From Acetobacteraceae bacterium (GTDB taxonomy: Bacteria; Pseudomonadota; Alphaproteobacteria; Acetobacterales; Acetobacteraceae): a stretch of DNA of 42,965 nt. Below, piece after piece: positions 1 to 8,511 of this stretch (positions within the stretch are counted from its first letter, which is position 1; every line of letters begins with the position of its first letter). The stretch covers positions 1-42,965 of the forward strand of contig DAHWFB010000017.1 of the NCBI GenBank assembly GCA_027326105.1, in the 5' to 3' direction. Made by a program: the position numbers and the translations under genes. The notes under the pieces were generated by a model, which searched no databases, was not told where the DNA came from, and saw only the letters and a list, made by a program, of their open reading frames with translations.

Positions 1-38
1 GTCAGCGCGGCGAGGGCGGCGAAAAGGGTCTTGTTCAT
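1..38 (-). CDS. 5' end of an exported protein gene (partial)
   Basis: Only the first 12 codons are in the window, reading MNKTLFAALAAL and running off the left edge. A lysine near the start followed by an Ala/Leu-rich stretch is the beginning of a Sec signal peptide. A good ribosome binding site (AGGAGAGA, minus strand) lies about 5 bases before the ATG, so the start is well supported. The product cannot be identified. It is divergent from the exonuclease gene that starts near 248. Confidence 0.6.
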   Translation of the reverse strand, partial: MNKTLFAALAAL

Positions 39-247
39 GGTCTCTCTCCTGGTGAGCGGGCCGGTCCCGCCGGTCCTGGGTGGTTCCCGGCGGGGGCTCT
101 CCCCCGCGTCGGTGAACGGAAGATGGCCCATGAGGCGGAAACCCGGAATGTCGCTCAGCCTGATATGACTTATGCGAAGAAGTTTGAAATCCGGCCTGCC
201 GGGCCGGGCGGTCGAAACCGGGCGGGCTTCGTGGCACAGTGGCCGCC

Positions 248-1276
248 ATGCAAGCCCCCGAGAGCTGGCTGCACCCCACGCCGGCCGGCCTCTATTGCGA
301 GCCCGGCGGCTTTCACGTCGACCCCGTCCGCGCGGTGCCCCGCGCGGTCATCACCCACGCCCATTCCGACCATGCCCGCCCCGGCCACCAGGAAGTCCTT
401 GCCAGCCCGGAAACCCTCGCGCTGATGCGCGCCCGCCTCGGCCCCGCGCGCGCCGGCCTGCGCCAGCGGGCGCTCGGCTGGGGCGAGGTGGTGCGGGTGG
501 GGGACGTCGCGCTGCGCCTGGTGCCCGCCGGCCACGTTCTGGGCTCGGCCCAGGTGGTGATGGAATACGCCGGCACCCGCGCCGTGGTGAGCGGGGACTA
601 CAAGCGCCACCCCGACCCCACCTGCCGCCCGTTCGAGGCGGTCGCTTGCGATCTCTTCGTCACCGAGGCGACGTTCGGGCTGCCGGTCTTCCGCCATCCC
701 GCGCCGGAGGGTGAGATCGCGCGCTTGCTCGCCAGCCTCGCACTCTTTCCCGGGCGCTGCCATCTCGTCGGCGCCTATTCACTGGGCAAGGCGCAGCGCG
801 TCATCGCGCTTTTGCGCGCCGCCGGCTGGGAGCGGCCGGTTTTCCTGCACGGCGCCCACGCCGCCCTCTGCGCCGTTTACGAAACGCTCGGCGTACGCCT
901 GGGTCCGCTCGCGCCGGTGCCGGCAGGGAAGGGGCGCCTCGCCGGCGAAATCGTGCTGGCGCCGCCCTCCGCGCTCGCCGACCGCTGGCTCGCCCGTCTC
1001 GCCGACCCGCTGGTCGCCTGCGCCTCGGGCTGGATGGGCATCCGCGCCCGGGCGCGCGCGGGGGGCGTCGAACTGCCGCTCGTCCTCTCCGACCATGCCG
1101 ATTGGGACGCGCTGCTCGCCACCATCGCCGAGGTCGATGCGCCCGAGGTGTGGGTGACGCACGGGCGGGAGGACGCGCTCCTGCGCGCCATGGCGCTCGC
1201 CGGCCGCCGTGCCCGCGCGCTGCGGCTGATCGGCTACGGCGAGGAGGACGCGGCGGAGGATGCGCCCGCCGCATGA
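248..1276 (+). CDS. Ligase-associated DNA exonuclease (metallo-beta-lactamase/beta-CASP fold)
   Basis: A 342-aa metallo-beta-lactamase-fold nuclease. The metal-binding motif THAHSDHARPGH lies near residues 35-47. Further family features are the phosphate-loop-like stretch GHVLGSAQV, YSLGKAQR, and LSDHADWD and WVTHGRE towards the C-terminus, as in mRNA 3'-end-processing-factor-like exonucleases found beside bacterial ATP-dependent ligases. The stop overlaps the ligase start (ATGA at 1273-1276), so the two are translationally coupled and probably work together in DNA repair. A GTG three codons upstream (239) is an alternative start; I chose the ATG. The exact repair substrate is inference from family membership. 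Confidence 0.9.
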   Translation: MQAPESWLHPTPAGLYCEPGGFHVDPVRAVPRAVITHAHSDHARPGHQEVLASPETLALMRARLGPARAGLRQRALGWGEVVRVGDVALRLVPAGHVLGSAQVVMEYAGTRAVVSGDYKRHPDPTCRPFEAVACDLFVTEATFGLPVFRHPAPEGEIARLLASLALFPGRCHLVGAYSLGKAQRVIALLRAAGWERPVFLHGAHAALCAVYETLGVRLGPLAPVPAGKGRLAGEIVLAPPSALADRWLARLADPLVACASGWMGIRARARAGGVELPLVLSDHADWDALLATIAEVDAPEVWVTHGREDALLRAMALAGRRARALRLIGYGEEDAAEDAPAA

Positions 1277-2841
1277 TCGCCTTCGGCCGGCTGCTCGAAC
1301 GCCTCGCCTTCACCCCTTCGCGCAACGGCAGGCTCGCGCATCTCGCGACCTACTTCCGCGCGACGGCGGACCCCGACCGGGGCTTCGCGCTCGCCGCACT
1401 CGCCGGCACACTCGCCCTGCGCAGCGCCAAGCCGGGCCTGCTGCGCGGCCTCGCCGCCGCCCGCACCGACCCGGAACTCTTCGCGCTCTCCTACGAATTC
1501 GTCGGCGATCTCGCCGAGACGGTGGCGCTGCTGTGGCCGGCACCCTCCGATCCCGCCGCCGCGCCTCCGCGCCTGGCCGAGATCATCGCCGGGCTAGGCG
1601 CGACGCCGCCCGCCGAGCTTCCCGCGCTGCTCGCCGGGTGGCTCGATCGCTTCGATCCCGGCACCCGCCTCGCGCTGCTCAAGCTGGTCACCGGCGGCCT
1701 GCGCGTCGGCATTTCCGCCCGCCTCGCCCATCTCGCCCTCGCCGCGGCGTTCGGCGTCGCGCCGGAGGCGATCGCCGAGGTCTGGCACGCGCTGGAGCCG
1801 CCCTATCTGCCGCTCTTCGCCTGGCTCGAAGGCACCGCCCCGCGCCCCGACCCCGCCGATACCCCGCATTTCCGCCCGCCCATGCTCGCCCACCCGCTGG
1901 AGGCGGCGGACGCCGCGGCACTCGACTGGTCCGCCTACCGGGCGGAGTGGAAGTGGGATGGGATCCGCGTCCAGCTCGTCGCCACCCGAACCGGCCGGCG
2001 GCTGTTCTCGCGCGGGGCGGAAGATATCTCCGCCGCCTTCCCGGAAATCCTCGCCGCCATGGAGTTCGCGGCGGTGCTGGACGGCGAACTGCTGATCCGC
2101 CGCGGCACGGAGATCGCCCCCTTCGCCACGCTGCAGCGCCGGCTCAACCGCAAATCCCCCGGCGCGAAGCTGCTCGCCGAGGCCCCGGCGCACGTGCGGC
2201 TCTACGACATCCTCTTCGACGGCAGCGAGGATCTCCGCCCGCTGCCCTTCGATGCCCGCCGGGCGCGCCTCGAAGCCCTGCTCGCGCGGGAACGCCCCGC
2301 CGCGATGGATCTCTCGCCGCTGATCGCGTTCCAGGATGGCTCTGAACTCGCCGCTCTGCGCGCCGGGGCGCGGGCGGCGGGGATCGAGGGGCTGATGCTC
2401 AAGCACGGCGCCTCGCCCTATCTCGCCGGCCGCGCCAGGGGACCGTGGTGGAAATGGAAGCGCGATCCGCTCGCGATCGACGCGGTGCTGATGTACGCCG
2501 AGCGCGGCCACGGCAGGCGATCGGGCTTCTATTCGGACTTCACCTTCGGCCTGTGGCGCGCGGACGGGGAACTGGTTCCCGTCGGCAAATCCTATTCCGG
2601 CTATACGGACGCGGAATTGCGCCTGCTCGACCGCTTCGTGCGCACCCACACCACCGCCCGTTTCGGCCCCGTCCACGAGGTGGAAAAGAGCCTGGTGCTG
2701 GAGATCGGCTTCGACTCCGCCCAGCGCTCGACCCGCCACAAATCGGGTGTCGCGCTGCGCTTTCCACGCATCCTGCGCCTGCGCCCCGACAAGCCGGCCG
2801 CCGAGGCGGACCGGCTGGACGCGCTAACCGCAATTCTATGA
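1273..2841 (+). CDS. ATP-dependent DNA ligase (cisplatin-damage-response type)
   Basis: A 522-aa ATP-dependent DNA ligase with an all-alpha N-terminal DNA-binding domain, a nucleotidyltransferase core and a C-terminal OB fold. Motif I is EWKWDGIRVQL, which puts the adenylated lysine at about residue 227. Downstream motifs are visible as LDGEL, LYDILFDG, EGLMLKH and WWKWKRDP. Length and partner gene match the family named for the cisplatin damage response, which seals nicks in repair separately from the NAD-dependent LigA. It overlaps the exonuclease gene by four bases and faces coaBC, with 16 bases between the two stop codons. The Lhr-like helicase and PdeM-type endonuclease often found with this pair are not adjacent. 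Confidence 0.92.
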   Translation: MIAFGRLLERLAFTPSRNGRLAHLATYFRATADPDRGFALAALAGTLALRSAKPGLLRGLAAARTDPELFALSYEFVGDLAETVALLWPAPSDPAAAPPRLAEIIAGLGATPPAELPALLAGWLDRFDPGTRLALLKLVTGGLRVGISARLAHLALAAAFGVAPEAIAEVWHALEPPYLPLFAWLEGTAPRPDPADTPHFRPPMLAHPLEAADAAALDWSAYRAEWKWDGIRVQLVATRTGRRLFSRGAEDISAAFPEILAAMEFAAVLDGELLIRRGTEIAPFATLQRRLNRKSPGAKLLAEAPAHVRLYDILFDGSEDLRPLPFDARRARLEALLARERPAAMDLSPLIAFQDGSELAALRAGARAAGIEGLMLKHGASPYLAGRARGPWWKWKRDPLAIDAVLMYAERGHGRRSGFYSDFTFGLWRADGELVPVGKSYSGYTDAELRLLDRFVRTHTTARFGPVHEVEKSLVLEIGFDSAQRSTRHKSGVALRFPRILRLRPDKPAAEADRLDALTAIL

Positions 2842-2857
2842 ATACAAAGGTATATGT

Positions 2858-4072
2858 TCAGGTCTTGCGTTCAGATCCGAAGACGGCCGCGATCCGCTGG
2901 GCGAGGCGGCGGGCAACTTCGTCCTTGGCCAGGCGGGGCCAGGATTCGGCGCCTTCGGCGGTGAGCAGATGGACGGTGTTTTCGGCCCCGCCCATCGCGC
3001 CGCCGGCGGTGGACACGTCGTTGGCGACGATCCAGTCGCAGCCCTTGCGCGCCCGCTTGGCGGCGGCCTCGGCGAGCAGATCGCCGGTTTCGGCGGCGAA
3101 GCCCACCACGAGGCGCGGGCGCGCCGGCCCGGGGGCGGAAAGCTCGGCCAGGATGTCGGGGTTGGGGACCAGCGCCAGCGCGGGAGGGGCAGCGCCCGGA
3201 CGCTTCTTGATCTTTTCCCCCGCCGCTTCCGCCACCCGCCAGTCGGCGACCGCGGCGGCGCAGACCGCGACATCGGCGGGCAGGGCGGCGATGCAGGCAT
3301 CGCGCATCGCCCGCGCGGTCTCGACGTGGCGGACGGCCACGCCCGGCGGATCGGGCAGCGCGACCGGGCCGCTGACCAGGGTGGTTTCCGCGCCGAGGGC
3401 AGCGAGGGCGGCAGCGATGGCGTGGCCCTGTCTTCCGGAGGAGCGGTTGGCGAGGTAGCGCACCGGGTCGATCGGCTCGTGCGTGGGGCCGGAGGTGACC
3501 AGCGCGCGGCGGCCGGCGAGCGGGCCGGCCGCGAGCAGCGCCGCGACCGCGGCCACGATGGCGGGCGGTTCGGCGAGCCGGCCGAAGCCCCATTCGCCGC
3601 ACGCCATCGGGCCCTGGTCGGGCCCGACGATGGCGACGCCGCGCGCGCGCAAGGTTGCGAGGTTGGCGATGCTGGCCGGATGCTCCCACATGCGCACGTT
3701 CATCGCCGGCGCGGCGAGCACCCGCTTGTCGGTGGCGAGCAGGAGGGTGGTGGCGAGATCGTCGGCCAGCCCCGCGGCCATCTTGGCCAGGATGTCGGCC
3801 GACGCCGGCGCGACCACTACCAGATCGGCGGCGCGGGAGAGCTGGATGTGGCCCATTTCGCTCTCCTCGGTGAGCGAGAACAGGTCGGCGCCGACCGGAG
3901 CCTCGGTCAGCGCCTGTAGCGAGAGCGCGGTGACGAAGCGCGCGCCGCCCGCGGTGAGCACGGCGTGCACCGCTGCGCCCCCGGCGCGCAGCAGGCGGAC
4001 GAGTTCGAGCGCCTTGTAGGCGGCGATGCCGCCCGAGACGATCAGCAGGATGCGCTTTCCCGCCAGGCTCAT
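2858..4072 (-). CDS. coaBC: Bifunctional phosphopantothenoylcysteine decarboxylase / phosphopantothenate-cysteine ligase
   Basis: A 404-aa fusion enzyme that ligates cysteine to 4'-phosphopantothenate and then decarboxylates the product, two consecutive steps of coenzyme A synthesis. The N-terminal flavodoxin-like CoaC half starts at MSLAGKRILLIVSGGIAAYK and contains the FMN/substrate-site stretch AAPAMNVRMWEHPA. The C-terminal CoaB half contains VTSGPTHEPIDPVR, the loop NRSSGRQGHAIA and the KIKK segment. The frame is open further upstream, but the homologous part begins at this ATG. ubiE lies 34 bases upstream on the same strand, so the two may be co-transcribed. Confidence 0.95.
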   Translation of the reverse strand: MSLAGKRILLIVSGGIAAYKALELVRLLRAGGAAVHAVLTAGGARFVTALSLQALTEAPVGADLFSLTEESEMGHIQLSRAADLVVVAPASADILAKMAAGLADDLATTLLLATDKRVLAAPAMNVRMWEHPASIANLATLRARGVAIVGPDQGPMACGEWGFGRLAEPPAIVAAVAALLAAGPLAGRRALVTSGPTHEPIDPVRYLANRSSGRQGHAIAAALAALGAETTLVSGPVALPDPPGVAVRHVETARAMRDACIAALPADVAVCAAAVADWRVAEAAGEKIKKRPGAAPPALALVPNPDILAELSAPGPARPRLVVGFAAETGDLLAEAAAKRARKGCDWIVANDVSTAGGAMGGAENTVHLLTAEGAESWPRLAKDEVARRLAQRIAAVFGSERKT

Positions 4073-4106
4073 GCCGAGCGCCCCTTCCTTCGACGCCTGG
4101 CCGGCA

Positions 4107-4883
4107 TCATCGCCGCATCCCCTGGTGGATGGCGACGATCCCGCCCGAGAGGTTGCGGAAGGAGACCCGCGCGAAGCCGGCCTCGCGCAGCATCGAGGCC
4201 AGCGTCTCCTGGGGGGGGAAGACGCGGATGCTCTCGGCGAGGTAGCGGTAGCTCCCGGCGTCATGGGCGACGAGGCGGCCGATCGCCGGCAGGGCGCGGA
4301 ACGACCAGGCATCATACAGCGGCGCCAGCGCCGCGACCGCGAGGCGGGAGAATTCGAGGCAGAAGAACCAGCCGCCCGGGCGCAGCATGCGGTGCGCCTC
4401 GGCCAGCGCTGCCCCCTTGTCGGTGATGTTGCGCAGGCCGAAGGCGATGGAGACGCGCTCGAAGCCCCCCGCAGGGAAGGGCAGGCGCTCGGCATCGGCG
4501 ACGGCGAAGGAGAGCCCGCCCACCAGCGCCCGCCCGATCGCGCGCCGGCGGGCCTCGGCGAGCATTGCCGCATTGACGTCGGTCAGCAGCACCGGCCCGC
4601 CACCGCGTTCGAGCCAGGCGAAGCTGATGTCCCCGGTGCCGCCGGCGAGATCGAGCAGCCGCCGGCGCGGGGACGGGGCGAGCGCGGTCACCAATACCCG
4701 CTTCCAGGCGCGATGGAGCCCGAACGACATCAGATCGTTCATCAGATCGTAGCGGGGGGCGACACTCTCGAACACCGCCCGCACCATCCCCGCCTTGGCG
4801 CTGGCGGGGACGGTGCGGAAGCCGAAGTCGGTGGTGGAGCCGGTGGTGGAGGTGGCCGAAGCGGGAGCCCGATTGTCGCTCAT
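4107..4883 (-). CDS. ubiE: Ubiquinone/menaquinone biosynthesis C-methyltransferase
   Basis: A 258-aa class I SAM-dependent methyltransferase. The first family block, [17 protein letters not shown], is followed by the SAM-binding motif [12 protein letters not shown], and the C-terminal part contains [15 protein letters not shown] and GGIVAIHQG, all typical of UbiE. It methylates the benzoquinol ring carbon in ubiquinone synthesis, and the demethylmenaquinone ring where menaquinone is made. The start chosen gives [10 protein letters not shown]; an ATG nine codons upstream would run towards the divergent mutM gene. mutM starts 29 bases away on the other strand, so both promoters lie in this short gap or inside the genes. 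Confidence 0.95.
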   Translation of the reverse strand: MSDNRAPASATSTTGSTTDFGFRTVPASAKAGMVRAVFESVAPRYDLMNDLMSFGLHRAWKRVLVTALAPSPRRRLLDLAGGTGDISFAWLERGGGPVLLTDVNAAMLAEARRRAIGRALVGGLSFAVADAERLPFPAGGFERVSIAFGLRNITDKGAALAEAHRMLRPGGWFFCLEFSRLAVAALAPLYDAWSFRALPAIGRLVAHDAGSYRYLAESIRVFPPQETLASMLREAGFARVSFRNLSGGIVAIHQGMRR

Positions 4884-4912
4884 CAGGGGAGCATATAGGC
4901 TCAATTCCACCC

Positions 4913-5740
4913 ATGCCGGAACTCCCCGAAGTCGAGACGGTGATGCGCGGGCTCGCGGCGCGGTTGACCGGGCGGACCATCGCCCGCGCCCATCTCGCGC
5001 GCGCCGATCTGCGCGGCCCGGCGCCGCCCGACCTTGCGGACCGCCTGCGGGGAAGGCGGATCGAGGGCTTCCGGCGGCGGGCCAAATACATCCTGATGCG
5101 GCTTTCGGGCGGCGAGACGCTGCTTCTGCATCTCGGCATGTCGGGGCGGATGGTCTTCGATGCGCCGCCCGCGAAGCATGAGCATCTGGTGATCGAAACC
5201 ACGGGCGGGACGCGGCTCGGCTTCGTCGATCCCCGCCGTTTCGGTCTTCTCGATCTGGTCGAGACCGCGGCCGAGGACGAGCACCCGCTGCTGCGCGGCC
5301 TCGGGCCGGAGCCGCTCGCGCCGGAATTCACCGGCGCGGCGCTGGCGGCGGCGCTGGCCGGGCGGCGCACGGCGCTCAAGGCCGCGCTGCTCGACCAGCG
5401 GGTGGTGGCCGGCCTCGGCAACATCTATGTCTGCGAGGCGCTCTTTCGCGCCCGGCTCAGCCCGCGCCGGCTGGCCGGCACCGCCACCGGCGCGCGGGCG
5501 GAGCGGCTGGCGGCGGCGATCCGCGCGACGCTCGCCGAGGCGATCGCGGCGGGAGGCTCCTCGCTGCGGGACTATGTCCAGCCGGACGGCGAACTCGGCT
5601 ATTTCCAGCACGCCTGGAAGGTCTATGGGCGCGAGGGAGAGCCGTGCGAACACTGCCCCGGCCCACCGGCCTGCCCGGGAATACGCCGCATCGTGCAGCA
5701 GGGCCGCTCGACGTTCACCTGTCCGCGCTGGCAGCGGTAG
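4913..5740 (+). CDS. mutM: Formamidopyrimidine-DNA glycosylase with an altered zinc finger
   Basis: A 275-aa base-excision-repair glycosylase/AP lyase for 8-oxoguanine and formamidopyrimidines. It begins [14 protein letters not shown], where Pro2 is the catalytic nucleophile and Glu3 the general acid. It also has HLGMSGRM, the DPRRFG loop, [14 protein letters not shown] and the H2TH-region segment [10 protein letters not shown]. The C-terminal zinc finger is unusual: after C245 and C248 there is a further C254, and the usual final CPxC reads CPRW (C270, W273), so the expected fourth zinc cysteine is a tryptophan encoded by TGG at 5729-5731. C254 might substitute. The accA stop codon follows 4 bases after this gene's stop, on the opposite strand. 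Confidence 0.95.
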   Translation: MPELPEVETVMRGLAARLTGRTIARAHLARADLRGPAPPDLADRLRGRRIEGFRRRAKYILMRLSGGETLLLHLGMSGRMVFDAPPAKHEHLVIETTGGTRLGFVDPRRFGLLDLVETAAEDEHPLLRGLGPEPLAPEFTGAALAAALAGRRTALKAALLDQRVVAGLGNIYVCEALFRARLSPRRLAGTATGARAERLAAAIRATLAEAIAAGGSSLRDYVQPDGELGYFQHAWKVYGREGEPCEHCPGPPACPGIRRIVQQGRSTFTCPRWQR

Positions 5741-5744
5741 CCGC

Positions 5745-6701
5745 CTAGCCGCCGTGGTCGCGCCCCATGGCGAGGAATTTCTCGCGCCGGCGCGCCTTGA
5801 GCGCCGGGCCTTCGATGCCGGCGAGCGGTTCGAGGGCGGCGGCGATGGCGTCCCCCATGGCGGCGATGGCGGCCTCGGGGTCGCGGTGGGCGCCGCCGAG
5901 CGGTTCGGGGACGATGGCATCGATCAGTTCGAGCCGCTTGAGGTCCTCGGCGGTCAGCTTGAGCGCCTCGGCCGCCTGCTCCGCCGCCTGCGCCTCGCGC
6001 CACAGGATGGAGGCGCAGCCCTCCGGCGAGATCACCGAATAGATCGCGTGCTCGAGCATCAGGATGCGGTCGGCCGCGGCGAGCGCGATGGCACCGCCGG
6101 AGCCGCCTTCGCCGGTGATGGTGGCGACGATCGGCACCGGAGCGTCGAGAAACGCCTCGATCGAGCGCGCGATCGCTTCCGCCTGGCCGCGCGCCTCCGC
6201 GTCGATGCCGGGAAAGGCGCCGGCGGTATCGACGAAGGTGAGGATCGGCAGGCCGAAGCGGCCGGCGAGTTCCGCGAGCCGCCGCGCCTTGCGGTAGCCC
6301 TCGGGCCGGGCCATGCCGAAATTGTGCTTGAGGCGGCTTTCGGTGTCGGTGCCCTTCTCGGTGCCGACGACGAGCACCGGCCGGCCACGGAAGCGCCCGA
6401 GCCCGCCCACCACCGCCGCATCGTCGGCGAAGGCACGGTCGCCGGCGAGCGCGGTGAACTCGGTGAGCAGCGCGGTGATGCAGGCCATCGCCTTCGGCCG
6501 CTCCGGATGGCGGGCGACCAGCGTCTTCTGCCAGGGGGTGAGCTTGGCGTAGATCACGCGCAATTGCCGCTCGGTCTTCTCGGAGAGCCGCGCCACCTCC
6601 TCGGCGATGTTCACGCCCTCGGGCTCCGTCATCCGGCGGAGTTCTTCGATCTTGCCCTCGAGCTCGGCGATCGGCTTCTCGAAGTCCAGGAAATGGCGCA
6701 T
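5745..6701 (-). CDS. accA: Acetyl-CoA carboxylase carboxyltransferase subunit alpha
   Basis: A 318-aa AccA protein, the alpha half of the carboxyltransferase that moves CO2 from biotin carboxyl carrier protein to acetyl-CoA in fatty-acid synthesis. It starts MRHFLDFEKPIAELEGKIEE and has the expected length. Diagnostic stretches are LTPWQKTLVARHPERP, GDRAFADDAAVVGGL, FGMARPEGYRKA, FVDTAGAFPGIDAEARGQ and ITGEGGSGGAIAL, the last forming the oxyanion/CoA site. It is convergent with mutM. The codons before this ATG do not match the family. Confidence 0.96.
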   Translation of the reverse strand: MRHFLDFEKPIAELEGKIEELRRMTEPEGVNIAEEVARLSEKTERQLRVIYAKLTPWQKTLVARHPERPKAMACITALLTEFTALAGDRAFADDAAVVGGLGRFRGRPVLVVGTEKGTDTESRLKHNFGMARPEGYRKARRLAELAGRFGLPILTFVDTAGAFPGIDAEARGQAEAIARSIEAFLDAPVPIVATITGEGGSGGAIALAAADRILMLEHAIYSVISPEGCASILWREAQAAEQAAEALKLTAEDLKRLELIDAIVPEPLGGAHRDPEAAIAAMGDAIAAALEPLAGIEGPALKARRREKFLAMGRDHGG

Positions 6702-6830
6702 GGCGGCGCGCTTTAGCACAATTCGCCCGGACGGGAAGGGGAGGGTGGCGGATCCGGGCACGGGACTCCGCCGCACCAGCTTTCACAGGATGGGGCTTGA
6801 CGGGCGGGCCGGCGCGGGCAGATTGCTCCC

Positions 6831-7787
6831 ATGCGCAATTTTTCCGAACTCGGCGAACGGGAGATCCTCGCGCTCGCGATCAGCAGCGAGGAGGAGGATT
6901 CCCGTGTCTACAGCGATTTCGCGGATAGTCTTCGGGCGAGCTTTCCGGGCTCCGCCGCCGTCTTCACGGAGATGGCGGCCGAGGAGGACGAGCACCGCCG
7001 CCGCCTCATCGACCTCTACCGCGCGAAGTTCGGCGAGCACATCCCGCTGATCCGCCGCCAGGACGTGCGCGGCTTCGTCAGCCGCAAGCCGGCCTGGCTG
7101 CTGCACAACATGGGCATCGACACCGCCCGCAAGCAGGCCGAGCTGATGGAGCTCGAAACCTCCCGCTTCTACCGCCGCGCCGCCGAACGCGCGACCGACG
7201 CCTCCATCCGCAAGCTGCTCGGCGACCTCGCCGCCGCCGAGGCGGCGCACGAGCGCATCGCCGACCGGCTGGTCGCCGAAAACGTCCCCGCCTCGGTCCA
7301 GGCCGAGGAGGACGAGGCGGCGCGGCGGATGTTCATCCTGCGCGTCATCCAGCCCGGGCTCGCTGGGCTGATGGATGGCTCGGTCTCCACCCTCGCACCG
7401 CTGTTCGCGGCCGCCTTCGCCACCGGGCGGACCTGGGACACCTTCCTCGTCGGCCTCGCCGCCGCCGTCGGCGCCGGCATCTCCATGGGTTTCGCCGAGG
7501 CGCTTTCGGACAACGGCAGCCTCACCGGGCGCGGTTCGCCGCTGATCCGCGGCCTGGTCTGCGGGCTGATGACGATGCTCGGCGGGCTCGGCCACACGCT
7601 GCCCTATCTCATTCCCGCCTTCTGGGTCGCGACCTCCATCGCCTTCGCGGTGGTGGTGGCCGAACTCGCGATCATCTCCTGGGTGCGCTGGAAATACATG
7701 GACACGCCCCCGGTCTCGGCCATGTTCCAGGTGATGCTGGGGGGTGCGCTGGTGTTCGCCACCGGCATCCTGATCGGCAGCAGCTAG
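6831..7787 (+). CDS. mbfA: Membrane-bound ferritin-like iron exporter (rubrerythrin-VIT1 fusion)
   Basis: A 318-aa two-domain protein. Residues 1 to about 150 form a ferritin/rubrerythrin-like four-helix domain with the acidic diiron ligands spread over SSEEEDSRVYSDFA, EMAAEEDEHRRRL, ELMELETSRFYRRAAE and EAAHERIADR. Residues from about 165 form a VIT1/CCC1-type domain with five hydrophobic helices, beginning LMDGSVSTLAPLF and including GISMGFAEALSD. This architecture matches MbfA, an inner-membrane iron exporter of Bradyrhizobium and Agrobacterium that protects against iron and peroxide stress and is Irr-controlled there. I saw no clear Irr box upstream. A TTGACG hexamer at about 6797 could be a -35 element. 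Confidence 0.93.
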   Translation: MRNFSELGEREILALAISSEEEDSRVYSDFADSLRASFPGSAAVFTEMAAEEDEHRRRLIDLYRAKFGEHIPLIRRQDVRGFVSRKPAWLLHNMGIDTARKQAELMELETSRFYRRAAERATDASIRKLLGDLAAAEAAHERIADRLVAENVPASVQAEEDEAARRMFILRVIQPGLAGLMDGSVSTLAPLFAAAFATGRTWDTFLVGLAAAVGAGISMGFAEALSDNGSLTGRGSPLIRGLVCGLMTMLGGLGHTLPYLIPAFWVATSIAFAVVVAELAIISWVRWKYMDTPPVSAMFQVMLGGALVFATGILIGSS

Positions 7788-7836
7788 TGCGCCGAGACAA
7801 GCAGATGGTTCAAGGTGCCTCGAAGCACTAGCTCGA

Positions 7837-7875
7837 TTGGCCGGGTCGATTCGGCCAACGCCCCGAAGCGGGCGT
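7837..7875 (+). terminator. Two adjacent hairpins after mbfA
   Basis: Two inverted repeats lie in the 108-base gap between mbfA and the cytochrome b561 gene. TTGGCCG/CGGCCAA has 7-bp arms (7837-7843 and 7852-7858) around 8 bases. ACGCCC/GGGCGT has 6-bp arms (7858-7863 and 7870-7875) around 6 bases. They share base 7858, so they may be alternative or consecutive structures. There is no T-run, so termination is only a suggestion. Confidence 0.4.
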
Positions 7876-7895
7876 CGGTATCGGACCGCTAGCCG

Positions 7896-8465
7896 GTGGC
7901 CGCCATCGCCAGATCTCGCCGCTACGACGGGGTGAGCATCGCGCTCCATTGGCTGACCGCGCTTTTGGTGCTCGCCGCCTGGCTGATCGGCCAGACCTAC
8001 AAATGGTTCGCGCCGGGCAGCGCGCCGCGCGCCGGGACCGTGGCACTCCATCTCTGGGTCGGGGTCGCGGTGCTGCTGGTGGTGGCGCTGCGCCTGCTCT
8101 GGCGGGCGAGCCTGGGGCGGCGGATGCCGCCCGAGGAGGGCGGCTGGATGGCGATCGCCTCGCACGCCGGGCACGTCCTGCTCTACGCCCTGATGATCGC
8201 GGTGGTGGGGCTCGGCGTCGTGCTCACCTGGCTCAAGGGGCGGAGCGTGCCCCTCTGGGGGCTGGTCGGGGTCGCGCCGCCATGGGGCAAGGACCTCGCC
8301 CTGGCGCGGACCATCTACGGGCTGCACAGCCTCGCCGCCAACACGCTGGGCGTGGTCGCGGCCGGCCATGCACTCGCTGCCCTCTGGCACCATTACCTCC
8401 TGCGCGACGGAGTGCTGCGGCGGATGGTTCCGGGCCTTCGCCTGCCCTTCGATCCCCAGTCCTGA
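7896..8465 (+). CDS. Cytochrome b561 family protein
   Basis: A 189-aa integral membrane protein with four hydrophobic helices. Candidate haem-ligating histidines sit in ALHWLTALLV, ALHLWVGVAV, SHAGHVLLYAL and YGLHSLAANTL. This is the b561/Ni-hydrogenase-cytochrome-b fold used to pass electrons between quinols and periplasmic acceptors. The opening RRYDGVSIALHW is typical of the family. The start used is GTG at 7896, since no ATG is suitably placed before the conserved region. A second b561 gene lies at 20712-21368 with a near-identical opening (HRYDGVTIALHW). The electron partner is unknown. Confidence 0.88.
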   Translation: MAAIARSRRYDGVSIALHWLTALLVLAAWLIGQTYKWFAPGSAPRAGTVALHLWVGVAVLLVVALRLLWRASLGRRMPPEEGGWMAIASHAGHVLLYALMIAVVGLGVVLTWLKGRSVPLWGLVGVAPPWGKDLALARTIYGLHSLAANTLGVVAAGHALAALWHHYLLRDGVLRRMVPGLRLPFDPQS

Positions 8466-8511
8466 GCGGACCGTGGCGGGACGCGAAGCCTCCCCGGCCG
8501 CGAGCCCCGCG

